NCBI GenBank assembly: GCA_010015745.1
Contig: ML978188.1
Span: 228,730 to 292,729, forward strand
DNA: 64,000 bases
Direction of reading: 5' to 3'
DNA from: Setomelanomma holmii
Taxonomy: Eukaryota; Ascomycota; Dothideomycetes; Pleosporales; Phaeosphaeriaceae
Part shown: positions 45,815-57,177 of the stretch, piece by piece
Numbering within the stretch: position 1 is the stretch's first letter
Layout of the letters: each line of letters opens with the position of its first letter
Notes under the pieces: model-generated
The model's database searches: none
Seen by the model: only the letters and a program-made list of their open reading frames with translations
Told to the model about the DNA's origin: nothing
Position numbers and translations under genes: made by a program

Positions 45815-47026
45815 TTCCGAGAGGTGGACGGGCTGACGTGGTGAGTTACGCACGTCAACAAAGGGGCGCCTTCTGGTCGAAGGAGTTGGAGTGCGGCGGC
45901 GAAAGGAGCAAGCTGCAGACGGGCGCGTCAGTGTATGTCTTCGCAGCGAAGCGCATAGAAGCCAGCAGGAGGATGCGCGTCTCTTCCAAGGTCTCGCAAC
46001 GTACCTGAAGCTGTTCAGCTTACACGGTCAGCGAGTGCGCGGCGGCGGCGGCGATAGGTGGGTGGAGCGGGTGTTGGAACAGAAACAGCAACGGCGCTGC
46101 TGTACGCGACGTATATAGAGCGGGACGCGGGCGGAATTCGTGTGTTGTTGCGTTGTTGGGGCAAGCTGCAGCAGCGATGTAGCTTGTCCGTTGGTCGTTC
46201 CGAGAGACTGGCGGCGATCGACGGCGATCAGCAAGCGGGAGGATCGTGAGGCGAGGCGCGGGTGCTGGAGAGCGGGTGCGGTGGTGAAGGCGACGGGAGC
46301 AGACGGGTAATCCAAATGGCTTCAGAGTGCGTGTTGTTCGACTGGTGTTGTGGAGGACGGAACAGTCAGGCGCAGGCGATGCTGTATGATAAGGGCCATC
46401 AGCCATGTGCCGTTGGAACCAAGGAAGGCGGACGCATCTGACGGGAAGGTCCCTGCGTCTGCGTTGATTGGCTGGCAGTCAGCTGGGAAAGCCACACTCG
46501 GCCCCGGGAGGGCATCATCGCAATCATGGCCATTGCGCGCCTGTCAAGCCGGCACGCCACGCTCACCAAAGCAGGGCAAACACTGGTGCCTGCGCAAGTC
46601 CATGATCGCGTAATAGCCACGTCGTGCACTCGACGCTCGCGCTGTTGGCTTCCACCATCTACCGTGCCGTCATCCAAATGATACTGACGTCTGGAGCACT
46701 GCGCGACGTTATCGAGACCGCCTTCCGTTCGCAGCCGAGACCCATTCCGGCTCCTACTCTGCATTTGCCAGAAAGCCCTCCATGCGTTCGCAGGCCCAAC
46801 ACCTATTGGCCTTATCGCGCGCGGGGTCTCAGCCCGCTGCTCCATGGTCCGATCTCGCTGTGTAGTCGAGGTGAGGGGCAGCGGTGCTCGGAAAGAAGCA
46901 AGTCACCACACGTGTTTGCACCTAGCCTCGCCGCCACATGTCTCTGCAGCGACCCTGTGCCAGCTCATCCCCACCGTTGACATGATGCGGTCCCAGACAC
47001 GTCCGCGTTGGTGCGTGGCAAATGCC
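45815..47026. other. Intergenic upstream of STB3, downstream of TOP3
   Basis: About 1.2 kb, GC-rich, with several overlapping frames of low-complexity translation (for example Arg/Ser/Pro-rich on the minus strand near 46.0-46.4 kb). It probably contains the STB3 promoter and a long leader; no gene is supported. Confidence 0.4.
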
Positions 47027-49308
47027 TCAGCCGTGATTCGCTTCTCCCAGCACGTACTTCCTGATGGCCTAGAGTACCTCACATAAGCGATGCAACTACA
47101 CAAACCATGGTGGGGAACATCGACTTACAGACTTAAGCACGTTGATCTGCTGGGCCGTACGATTGAACACGGCACGATACTGCTCGATGTTTTGCTGCAC
47201 CACGTCCTGGCGCGTACTGCGGCCGTCGCAGATAGCTTTCATTTGCATCTCCATCTATTGAGAGTGTTAGCCATGTGTCGATCTTGCGAACCCATGTCGC
47301 CCACATGGAGACACTGACCTCCTTGCGCAAAAAAGGCTTGCTAAGGGACGTCTCGAATCCCACCTTGTCGTACCCTTCAATGAGTGCCACTCCAAGCGTG
47401 GTCGGAATGAACTCTTGAATGCCGCCTGTACCCCCTGCTCCGCCTTGCTGTGCTGCTGCCCCCCCTCGGCCTCCTCTTCCTCGTCTCGCACCACCACGTC
47501 CGCGTCCGCGTCCCCTCCCACCGCCACTCCCGCCATCTGCAGCCTCACCGCCGCCTTTGGGCCGTGCAATGACGTATTCACGCTTCTGCACTTTTGCGAT
47601 ATGCTCTGCCATGGTAGCGTCTGTGCCAATACCATTCGCATCCATGAGAGCGATGAGCTCCGGCTCCGTAAGGTACGACGGCGCCGAGGTCTGACCATCA
47701 TGCACGTTCGCTTCAGTAGGCTCAAACGTCTCCCCGATTGCGTATTCTGGGAGCTGCTGGCTACTCTCCCACTTATCGTATGGATAGACGTCGAGATAGT
47801 TCCGAGCAATAACTCGAAGACCATGTGCGTGGAATACTTCACCTCCATAGTCGATCTCAATATCGGTAGCCTCTCCAACGGCATCCTCAGAGCAGCAGGC
47901 CAGGAAACGGCGCACGACAAATTCGTACACTCGCCGCTCGTTCTGATTGAGTTGAGTGGGGGTTACGTAGTTCACTGGGTGGATGGGTGGATGAGCCTTG
48001 TCGTTATTGCGGCCCATGCGAGGCTGGCTGAACCCGCCGTTCATCAGATGCTGTGCGAAGGGGCCCCAGCTGTTGTCCTGAGTTTGTTTGTCGACAAGCG
48101 CTCGAAGATCCATGCCGCGGTCAAACTGGTCAGTCTCAGTTCGCGGATAGCTGATCCAGCCTTTCGTGTACAGATCTTCTGCTACCTTCATGACTTCTTG
48201 TGAAGTAATGCGGAGGAACCGACTGCCATTCTTCTGAAGCTCCACGGTTGTGAGCGGTAACGGCTTCCACTTTTTCGTCGGCTTCTTGGCCGTTTTGGTG
48301 ACCTTTGCCGTCTTTGCCAGCAAGCAACGCTCAAACAAGATGATGACAGTCATGCGATCAAACAAGTGGCCGCGTCTCCAATTGAACTTGACTTCAATGT
48401 CAGTCTTGACATGGGTGACTCGGATGTACCAGAACGGCTCGGGTACAAAATTGCGCACTCGCAAGTAGCGATCGACGACGAAGCCCAGAGTAGGAAATTG
48501 ACACGACCCGTAGCTGATGACCTTTCCGCGCTCTTCCCCTTGGGTCGGAATCATGTTCTGCAGCGCCATGGTTTGCATGCGTGTGAAGGCGGCCCCAAGT
48601 CGCAGGTCAAGCTCTATACGAGCGGCCACGGCATTTGCTTGCGCTTCATCGAGGCGTATGGGGTTCTGAGATGCTTGGATAACGTGACTGCATCAGTGTC
48701 AGAGTTGAGTCTTGGCCGAAGTTCCAGTAACCTACGCTCGCTCGATGTTGCTGAAGCGCGCCCTATATACCTGCATGTTCGGGTTCGCTTTGAGGGCAAT
48801 GTCTCGGACTTCTGTGCCAATATGCTCTCCTTCGCGGTCACAATCGGTCCATATGAAGAGTATCGAGGCATATCTTGCCTGAGCTTCGATGTTGCTAGCC
48901 ACGAGCTTCTTGTCCTGTTGCACGTCAGCTAGAAGCTTGGTGAGGAGCAGTCTGACCATGCTCACCTCGGCGATCGAGGTCTGGATTGGAGCTTCGAACA
49001 GATCTGCTGGCTGACAGGAGTGCCACTTTCTGAATCGCTCAGGGAAGTCCTGCGCAATAATGTGCCCGGCAACACATGTGAAGGTCACGGAACACTGGCC
49101 CCACTGTTGGAAACGAAAGTCAAACTTGTAGTTCTTGACCCATGCTATGCCGCGAGCGTTTTCCTATCGAGACTCAGTACTCCATCTCACAAGGCTCGAC
49201 TGGAAACCACTGCGCCGTCAGCCTTACCGATCTCGCCTGTCCACCGAGATGATTAGCGACTGCCTTTGCGATCGACGGCTTCTCCGCCACACACAGCACG
49301 CGTGCCAT
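47027..49308 (-). CDS. TOP3: DNA topoisomerase III
   Basis: Type IA topoisomerase that works with the RecQ helicase and Rmi1 to dissolve recombination intermediates in the nucleus. Six exons: 49308-49228, 49163-48966, 48914-48736, 48687-47319, 47254-47129 and 47068-47027; introns 64, 51, 48, 64 and 60 nt; 664 aa. Toprim: MARVLCVAEKPSIAKAVA and WTDCDREGEHIG. Catalytic Tyr in GWISYPRTETDQF. Gate domain MDANGIGTDATMAEHI is followed by an RGG-rich insertion (GGGRGRGRGRGGARRG). The C-terminus QMKAICDGRSTRQDVVQQNI is restored by splicing; the last 14-codon exon is the least certain. The start is shared with a 241-bp divergent promoter. Confidence 0.95.
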
Positions 49309-49549
49309 TCGTATGCTGCGATGTTTTGTCCAAGGAGCCCAAGGCTGAGGTGCGATGCGGGCTCGAATTTCATGTCATGTGAACTCGCGTTAAGCTTGAA
49401 AAAAACGCGTTTGATCGACGCACGGATGGGCCCCTCTCGGGAGAACAACCCGGAAGAGCGCCAACTCATGAGGTCATCGCACAAACACGACTTGTTGCTG
49501 TCGTGTTCGCATCGCTCCTGCTCAATTTGCACTTCCTCATCCTCACACA
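49309..49549. promoter_or_regulatory. Bidirectional promoter TOP3 / DUF1295 gene
   Basis: Only 241 bp separate the two divergent start codons, so both core promoters and leaders must lie here. No clear TATA box was found. Confidence 0.5.
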
Positions 49550-50709
49550 ATGCCAGACCCTCGCACCTTCCTCGGTGCGGCGCTGCCCCTCGTCAAGACG
49601 CTTCCTGAATGTGCCGACTTCAGCAAGACGGTGCAACCGTTCCTGCCGCAGCTGTATGGCCTCCCATACCGCGTGGCCGCGCACATCACCGATGTACATG
49701 CCCTCCAGGACATTTACCTCACCACGAACCCGCTGATTACCGCACTGGGAATCGCTACATTCCTCCTAACGCCAGCCGTGCTCGCTGTGGCTGAGCTCAA
49801 CAAGAACTACTCGCAGGTTGACCGCTTGTGGAGCATCATTCCCGCATTCTACAATGTACACTACGCCATCTGGGCGCGCCTCAATGGCCTCCCTACCTTC
49901 CGATTGGATCACGTGTTGGCCGTGTCGGTCATCTGGGGTGCGCGATTGACGTTCAACTACTGGCGCAAAGGCGGATACACGGTTGGCAGCGAAGACTACC
50001 GATGGGCCATTGTCAAAGACTACGTGGGGCCCGTTGGCATGTTCATCTTCAACGTAACCTTTATTTCCCTCGGTCAGAATGTGAGCCGTCCGTCACGACA
50101 ATACTGATTGTATACCTGCTGATCCCAGAATAGCTCCTTCTCTGGATGATTACCACGCCAACCTACATTCTTCTCCTCACCTCGCGCATCGCAGACAACG
50201 AGCTGTCATCGTGGGACTCTTTCTTTGGCCGCAGCATGCTCTTCCTAGTCGTTGTCGAGTTCTTCGCCGACCAACAGCAGTGGAACTATCACAAGGCCAA
50301 GGCAGCCTACAGCAAGACCGCCAAGATTCCCTCCGAGCACAAGTACACGCGCGAGCAACTCGACCGTGGCTTCAACACCTCGGGTCTGTGGGCTTGGTCT
50401 CGCCACCCCAACTTTGCAGCTGAACAGTCATTCTGGGTGTGCCTGTACCAGTGGTGCTGCTTAGAGAGCTGGACTTATCTCAACTGGGCGGGCGTTGGTG
50501 CATTCGGCTATCTCATCCTCTTCCAGGCCAGCACCTGGCTCACCGAGTTGCTCAGCGCAGGCAAGTACCCAGAGTACAAGGTTTATCAACAACGAGTAGG
50601 CAAATTCTTGCCTAAGGCCAATACCAAAGGAATGGAGGGTCCACAAAGTGCCAAAGAAAAGGAAAAGGTGCAACAAGCCAAAGCAGGCCAGGGCGCATTG
50701 AAGCGCTGA
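49550..50709 (+). CDS. DUF1295 membrane protein, steroid 5-alpha-reductase-like
   Basis: Polytopic endoplasmic-reticulum protein. Exons 49550-50080 and 50134-50709; intron 53 nt ending CAGAATAG; 368 aa. About six to seven hydrophobic segments, e.g. ALGIATFLLTPAVLAVAEL, DHVLAVSVIWGARLTFNYW and MFIFNVTFISLGQN spliced to LLLWMITTPTYILLLTS. The C-terminal signature of the steroid-reductase/ICMT-like fold is present: FNTSGLWAWSRHPNFAAEQS and YPEYKVYQQRVGKFLPK. Expected to reduce or bind a lipid or sterol with NADPH; the substrate is not known for this fungal branch. The tail is Lys/Gln-rich. Confidence 0.88.
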
Positions 50710-50989
50710 TGACGGCACAATTACCAAGAGGCTCGACCCATTGACTCGATGGTGGATCAAAACGCGGTGAGGGCGTGGATCAGCCGCGATCTCAGCTGAG
50801 CACCTTGAGTACGTCTGTCTTTGCATTTCAAGAAGCGAGCATTTAGACAGGAGCAAGATATTACTAATAAATCTACCGAGATTTGCAGTCGCTTCGAAAT
50901 CAGTCCACCCAGCCACCTCTTCTCATCTCCGCTGATGTCCATTTCTCCAGTTTCTCTGCCAGTTTCAAATCCCTTGCGCATTCACTTTG

Positions 50990-52001
50990 CTATCCGTTCG
51001 GGTCAGCAATTCTCTGCCAATATTTACCACAATCTTCTCGCTCCATTTGTGCCCCTGCTACATAACATAAGCTAGTCCACGAGCCCTTGTCTGCATCCAG
51101 CTCGCCGCTTATCCATCGATATGGCGCAATCAAAACCTTCATCATGGACGGGAGCTGGGCTTTGCCTCCGAGATCAGACTTGACAAGGCCTGGATGAACA
51201 CATGACACTCAGATTTCGCCGTCGGTCCCGGGAGAAGACTGTGGGCGTGGGCCATAGAGCTTGTGCAGCTCCTTCATGTGTAGGACATTGGCAAGCTTCG
51301 ATTGTCCGTAGTGCGTCATCCCGCTAGCATCTTTTAAGGCCGTGCTGGGGAAGATGATCCCACCTTTCGGTGCTGAATAATGTCCGGACGATGACAGGTT
51401 CACTATGCGAACGCTTCCTGGAAGCATGTCTACTCGTTTCGCTGTCGCATGCATGATGGGTAGGAGATGCCTTGTCAACACCCAGTGTGCGAGGTAGTTC
51501 GTCTGCCATTTGTTCTTCATATCCGTCGTTCCTCATCGCAAACGGGGTTGCCATGATTCCTGCGTTGTTGACCAAGCCATGCAGCTACTCTTCCTTGGAC
51601 AAGAACTCATTTGCAGCTGCCACGACAGTGGAAAGTCCAGTGTGATCCATGATAAGAACGCTCAGTCTGGCTTGAGGATACATGGAGCGCATGCATGACA
51701 CAGCCGTGTCGCCTTTCTCAGTCGTTCGAGCGCAGATATGAACGTGGGCATGGTGCTCAGCGAGCCTAGCAACGGTATGAAGCCCGATACCAGTTGTGGC
51801 GCCCGTCACCTGTATGGCACGCGGATGAGGTCAATGTACATCTTTCATACTTTCGGGGTGGCAGGATATGCTCACGATATAGGTGCGGTCCGAAAGATCT
51901 GGTAAAGAGTCTGGATCAAATACCGTTATGTGGGACAAGCCCAATACAGTAGGAGGAATATCTTCAGTATTCTGGTGTACTCTAGGTTCGACCTCGAGCA
52001 T
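50990..52001 (-). pseudogene. Broken short-chain dehydrogenase (retinol-dehydrogenase-like)
   Basis: Reading downward: DPDSLPDLSDRTYI, an intact 66-nt intron (51810-51875), then VTGATTGIGLHTVARLAEHH. The frame meets a TAG between SKEE and LHGLVNNAGIMATPF, shifts frame after RNDGYEE (resuming KNKWQTNYLAHWVLTRHLLP), and has a TGA before VSCVHPGLVKSDLGG where Trp is usual. Active-site elements are otherwise preserved (NNAG, NLSSSGHYS, YGQSKLAN). Two nonsense codons and one frameshift in an otherwise well-preserved SDR indicate recent death. The upstream start is not resolved. Confidence 0.82.
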
Positions 52002-52393
52002 GCTTTTCGCTTTATATTCACCAGTCTTCCAACAGACGACCACTGGCCAGGAGGTGAAGGACCTTGCTCCGCATTGTCGAGCTGCGCCATGTTGTAAGCC
52101 AGCTGCATACCTAAAGAATTCTTATCATCTGTACGAAACCGGACGCGCTCAGCTGCACGTCACAATTCCCCTGGTAGCACTCTGACAGTCGTTGGATACA
52201 TGTATGTTCACGAGATTGGTTTGTGCGCGTAAGCCAGGTGCATTCAGCCCTGCCACTTTTGGGTCAGGGTAGTGGAACTCCGTCTGACGGTCAGCTTGGA
52301 CGTGAACCATACTACAGACAATTTTGTCCGATCATAACAAGGCATGATCTCTTTTGACGAAGAGGAATAACATGCCGTTCGTTCCAATCTTAG

Positions 52394-53308
52394 TGCGACG
52401 GCGAAATTCCAAAGCTCGAGGAGGCAGTCAACGCGGACGATGATTGGACGGGGCTTACAGACGCCGCCGCACGTAGGAAGAGGCAGAACAGATTGAACGT
52501 CAGAGCATATCGTAAGTACTGACGGGTCTTCATCCGACTCTCCTAATGTTGTCATGCAGGTAGGCGTAAGGCTTTAGCCCCTTCCAAAGTCGCCAATACT
52601 AGTCAGGACAGTCGCCCTGCTCAAGCTCAGACATCTCCATTTGCGCCACATTGGGTGGAAAAGGAGCAAGCCATAGTCAATTTGCCAAGAAGACAAATGC
52701 GACCTCAGGAGGCCCTGCTACCAATGAGCGAGCCAGCAACAACGAGCATTGCTTCCGCAGTCTTTCCCCTGTCCTCAGATCATCTCATTGTGTTGGTTCA
52801 GTTCAATGTCCTCCGTGGGAGCCTTATGAACAGGCAGCTCCTCGACCATACTCTGAAAGTGGCCTTCGACGAACCTCCCACCACTATACCAACAGATACT
52901 CACGTGTTCCCACGACGTACAGCTCATGCTCTCCACACGCTGCCTTTGACATTGTGCCCAACCCAACTCCAGTGTACGGTCCCTCATCCACACTGGGTTG
53001 ACATCATACCACACCCACAAATGCGCGATAATATCATCAACGCGATAGGAGGGTTCGACGCTGAGGTCCTATGGCTCGAGACTGTTGGTAGGCTGTTTCT
53101 GGGGTTTGGAGAAGAGGCAAGTGCTGAAGCAAAGGGCCCTTTCGTGTAGGACACGCCATGGAGCTGGGAAGGTTGGGAATTGAGCAAAAGCTTCGTTGGC
53201 AAGTGGGGATGGGCGCTAAAGGGTTGTGACGAGGTCCTGGAAGCCACGAATCGCTGGCGAGAGTTGAGAGGGGAGGAGAGAATTGTCGCTCAGCCCGAGG
53301 ATACATGA
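52394..53308 (+). pseudogene. bZIP-DUF3425 regulator with one nonsense codon
   Basis: Exons 52394-52511 and 52560-53308, intron 52512-52559 (GTAAGT...TGCAG). The basic region is DDWTGLTDAAARRKRQNRLN and VRAYRRR, with the bZIP N-x7-R pattern. The DUF3425 block follows: DHLIVLVQFNVLRG, LQCTVPHPHWVDIIPHP and MRDNIINAIGG. A TAG at 53147-53149 interrupts GPFV*DTPWSWEGWELSKSF, after which the same frame continues through the expected KWGWALKGCDEVLEATNRW to a natural TGA at 53306-53308. The stop stands where family members have Trp. The first exon with the ATG is not resolved, and a leucine zipper is weak. It could still yield a truncated protein. Confidence 0.75.
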
Positions 53309-53825
53309 CTACGTAGAGAAATTCAGTGAAGACAGCTTGAAGCATCGCTGCAGACATTATCCCATATCATGCTATACTGGACGGTGAGGACAGTAGCATG
53401 ACCGCGTCGTCAGAAGACCCAAACGACAGCGAACTGGATCCCAGTCTGCACCCGTGTGAGACAGACATGTATCGCCTGGCTTGGTGTTGGATACGACGGT
53501 CGTCTGCGCCCGCACCAGTTGATCAACAATTCGTGCGCTCTCAATTACGTTGTCTCCGAAGTGTTCAAAGAAAACCTTTGCTCGTGCAGAGGTCTGGCTG
53601 TCTTCAGAGTGTTTCGTGATCGACAAATATCAGAAAAATAGTGTCTGAGGCTATACAGAGATTCGCAAGGCTTTTGTTTTCGCGATGGGGTGGCGAGCAC
53701 CGCGCCTGAATTAATGCACGGCCTAATGCCCGTACGTGTGAAGAGGTCGTGCATGTGGCTAGGCAACCGCACTGTGCAACATACTGTATGTAGCGCTGGT
53801 CCTACTTTAATTGTTGTCATCGTAA
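53309..53825. other. Intergenic between two pseudogenes
   Basis: About 520 bp with only short frames. It may contain the lost 5' part of the PARG-like gene, but no segment can be recognised. Confidence 0.35.
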
Positions 53826-54720
53826 CGATACCACGAAACCATCGCCCGTCTACCTGAACAGCTAGACATACTTGACCTCGCCACTCGTCGCAAGATATGC
53901 GAGGACACTATATTACGATCAGCGAATGTCGCAGCATCAACACCGGGAGGATCTCTTTCCAGCACCTTCATCTCCGGGCAGCTCCCTCCTTTGAGCAAGG
54001 AACATATCGCATTCCCAGATTTTAGTCTGAGACCCATCCAAATCCACGACAGTGATGCTTTCGCCCTTGCGCGCACGCTCGCCTGCACTGGCAAGGTGGG
54101 TGTGTTGAATCTCGCCAGCGACCAGGAACCTGGAGGCGGCTGGCGCTATTCGCTCCAGGACCCAAGAAGAAGCACTGTGCTACTCATCGACGCTTTTTGC
54201 AACCCTTAACCCAGATTGGTACCCGTGGCCGAATACCGGTCTTGGTTCTTGTGCTGGCATTTTCTCACCTGACGTTGTTGTGTTCCGAGACACGTTGGAC
54301 AACGACCTTGCGGAACTCCCAGTGACTCGGCGGCACGTACTAGCCGTCATTACCGTGGCAGCGCCATGCCTGCCAAACCTCACAAGCGACGGGCAGGAGT
54401 TTGCAGACGCTTTGCAACTGCAGGATCTGGTTGAAAAGATCTTGCTGGTACTGAGAATGGCTGCGCTCAATGGCGTCACGAGTTTGGTCCTCGGAGCAAT
54501 GGGTTGTGGCGCGTACGGATATCCTCCAAAAGCTGTGGCAGAGACAATGAAGAGGCTTCTTACAACAGAGGAATTCGACGGCTGGTTCGAGAACGTGCTC
54601 TTCGCAGTGCACGCCGCAGGACCTACCGGCAAGCCGAATCTCCGACGCATTCCGACATTTTTTTGGGGCTGCGCAACGTTGAGATATGTAATTTCCTTTG
54701 CATCGCTCTCACTCACATAG
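53826..54720 (+). pseudogene. Microbial-type poly(ADP-ribose) glycohydrolase, frameshifted
   Basis: Macro-fold enzyme of the TIGR02452/DUF2263 type, which removes ADP-ribose chains. Coding begins without ATG after a TAA: YHETIARLPEQLDIL, TRRKICEDTILRSANV, then LNLASDQEPGGGWRYSL. A one-base shift at about 54155-54161 moves the frame to TQEEALCYSSTLFATLNPDW. PNTGLGSCAGIFSPDVVVFR and NGVTSLVLGAMGCGAYGYPP (the macro-domain GAxGCGxxG loop) follow. Near 54640 the frame probably shifts once more. The signature GGGW...QEEALCYRSS-like pair is thus split. The fold is otherwise well kept, so loss is recent or the base is an assembly error. Confidence 0.8.
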
Positions 54721-55047
54721 ATGCTCTTATCTGAATTTATCGATGCAGATAGGTGATCGGTGCTCATCAATTAGGCCGTAGAAAGCTTAGGGCCACATCT
54801 AGATAACGACGTCTACGCCACCAGCTGAGAACACCCTCTTCCTAGCCGAAGCCACACACCGAAAATCCCCAAAAAAGGCTACCTAACAAGCACACTCCTT
54901 TGCTATGAAAAGGGAGACCTCCCATCGCCAGGGTTTGAAGATCCTCATATGCCCTTGTGATGACTTGATGTCGCTTTGCTACCCTCGCTGGGCTCCATGC
55001 ACTTTTCTTCATTTTCCTAGCCTTTTCACGGTCATCACAACCTATCA

Positions 55048-56289
55048 ATGGTCATGATGCGAGTGTGCTTGTTCTCGAAGCTCGGGGCGTGCGCTTCATT
55101 GCTCTTTAGTCCAGCTTTCATCACATCCATTCTGCTGCTGAGCTTCTCAAGCGCAGCCCCTACTTTAGAATCGCACGACAGTACACTCGAAGCGAGGCAG
55201 CCTACTGGGCACGGCGAGCTCTCTACGAACACTGCCAAAACCCTCTATATTCGCAACAAAGCTAGCAATGACGGCTATTCCGGCATCGCCGATCTGCAAA
55301 ACATCAGGAAGATTCCTCATGGCCGAAGACCGAGGCCAGAGAATCCGGACGGTAGCGAGAAATTGGCCTACGTAACCTGGCTCTCGAGCACAGACGACAA
55401 AGACGATCTCGAGAACGACAACTATTTCCTTGCTACGCGGATCCTTGTCTGGCAACTTCTACACGTACCTGAGACACGCACCAAAGGTATCGATGTTGTC
55501 GTCATGGTGACACCTGCAGTCTCAGAATCAAGGCGGGCTCGCCTTCGGAAAGACGGTGCTGTCATTCATCCTGTCGACTTGTTGCAGTCAGAGACGCACT
55601 GGGAGAAGCCGGAACACGAAAGATGGAACGATGTCATGAGCAAGTTGCGCGTTTTGGAGATGACACAATACAGCCGTATCCTGATGCTTGATGGCGACAT
55701 CATGCTCCTTCATCCTCTTGACGGTATATTCGATGACCCTGCGGCACAAATAAGGGATACTCAGCAAATAGAAGAGTATCCACCGCTGGAAGGCGTAGCA
55801 GCACCGCTACCTCCGACTTATCTAATGGCAAGTCTGTCCGAAATCGACAATTCCAACCACGAATTTCCCCCCACGCCCACAACGGGTATCAAGACGCCCG
55901 GCTACTTCAATGCCGGGTTCTTCATGGTCGCGCCCTCTCTAGCGGTTTCCAACTACTACCGCTCGCTCCTCAACACTCCCGATTCTTTCGACTCAAAATA
56001 CCCAGAACAGAATTTACTCAACACGGCCCACGATTGGAGCGGTCCGATGCCGTGGCAGGAGCTCAGTTATACATGGAATATCCGCGAACCGAACGAAAAC
56101 GATTTCGAGAAGGGCGTAGTGAGCGTGCACGAAAAATGGTGGGATCAGCCGTTCATCTATGATAATGACAAGGTCAAGGACTGGCTGAAGAGCAGAAGAT
56201 GGGAGATGAAGGGCTGGTATGCAGCATATGATTTGTTGTATCGTAATCAGGCAGGTCGATTCTTGCTCGACATTATCTCTCAACCCTGA
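55048..56289 (+). CDS. Glycogenin-like GT8 glycosyltransferase, secretory pathway
   Basis: Single exon, 413 aa, start MVMMRVCLFSKLG. An N-terminal hydrophobic segment (SPAFITSILLLSFSSAAP) acts as signal or signal-anchor. GT8 features: KLAYVTWLS, NYFLATRILVWQLL, VMVTPAVSES, KLRVLEMTQYSRILMLDGDI with the DGD metal-binding triad, GYFNAGFFMVAPS and EQNLLNTAHDW. Fungal relatives are annotated as glycogenin-like or galactinol-synthase-like; donor and acceptor are unknown. It is the only apparently undamaged gene between 51 and 64 kb, with pseudogenes on both sides. Confidence 0.85.
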   Translation: MVMMRVCLFSKLGACASLLFSPAFITSILLLSFSSAAPTLESHDSTLEARQPTGHGELSTNTAKTLYIRNKASNDGYSGIADLQNIRKIPHGRRPRPENPDGSEKLAYVTWLSSTDDKDDLENDNYFLATRILVWQLLHVPETRTKGIDVVVMVTPAVSESRRARLRKDGAVIHPVDLLQSETHWEKPEHERWNDVMSKLRVLEMTQYSRILMLDGDIMLLHPLDGIFDDPAAQIRDTQQIEEYPPLEGVAAPLPPTYLMASLSEIDNSNHEFPPTPTTGIKTPGYFNAGFFMVAPSLAVSNYYRSLLNTPDSFDSKYPEQNLLNTAHDWSGPMPWQELSYTWNIREPNENDFEKGVVSVHEKWWDQPFIYDNDKVKDWLKSRRWEMKGWYAAYDLLYRNQAGRFLLDIISQP

Positions 56290-57177
56290 TATACGGTCTC
56301 TAAGTGTTGCACAACGTATGGTGTTGGGCTTTACTGACTTGTCCCTGCCTGCTCCGACGAAGCAGTTACCGTGTGCATTTTGCATATAGCCCTTCAGGGT
56401 CTTGTCATTGCGATAAGCTCGATTATAGGGCAGCACATACAGGCGACGCTCACTTGGCTGATCACTGAAAAAAAAAGATGAGCTTATCGTACGCGTCTTT
56501 CGTTGTTGTCGCCTCCTCTCGCCAATCCGAGAAGATGTCGTCAAGATATTCAGGATTTGGATCGCCAAAACTGATAGCGCTGTCCTTGTCAATGCGGAAG
56601 GAGCCTTAGCACACTTTTCGATGAAGTTGGTTTCGAGCAATTCCATTTGTCTACTTTATCGTCGTTATACACTTCGACTGTGTCGTGACCATCCCACCAG
56701 AGGCTTAGATGCGCCCACGGTGAAAGTGTGGTGTTTTTCTCAAGTAATGTACCACTGGGCGCATTGTACAGGTCTAATTCTGCCGCGTGCCAATTCAGCT
56801 TATTTCCGCAAAGAGACCTACGCTGCATCTACACATGACCAGGCCTCGCGAAAACGCTGTTAGCTGCCTCAAACGATAAACACCGGCGTTCTCGAGTACG
56901 CGCCTGCCTAAACACGCTTCCTGGCCGCTGTTGCAGTTGCAGCGCGGACATAGTCAGGACACCCGGTCTTCTCACCAAGGCACCAGTTCTTTGCCAGTGA
57001 CAGAAAGTCGTGACGATAGAACACTCGCGAAAACTAACACAGGCGACTTTCGCTCTGGACACACTTTCTACCTCTCCCAATCGTACCGCCACAACCTTAA
57101 CACTCATACCCGAATAAGGTGTCCCAATGGCAACACACTGCTAAAGCAGAGTAGATGGGGCATTTGACCCAACGTTT
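56290..57177. other. Intergenic, possible degraded sequence
   Basis: About 890 bp. A minus-strand 79-codon frame (56589-56828) reads LYNAPSGTLLEKNTTLSPWA and continues in other frames. It may be part of a decayed gene, but the family was not recognised. Confidence 0.35.

Noticed and set aside
45179..45844. 221-codon plus-strand frame over STB3
   Set aside because: Antisense to the clearly recognisable Stb3 domain.
47415..48203. 262-codon plus-strand frame over TOP3
   Set aside because: Antisense shadow of the topoisomerase coding exon.
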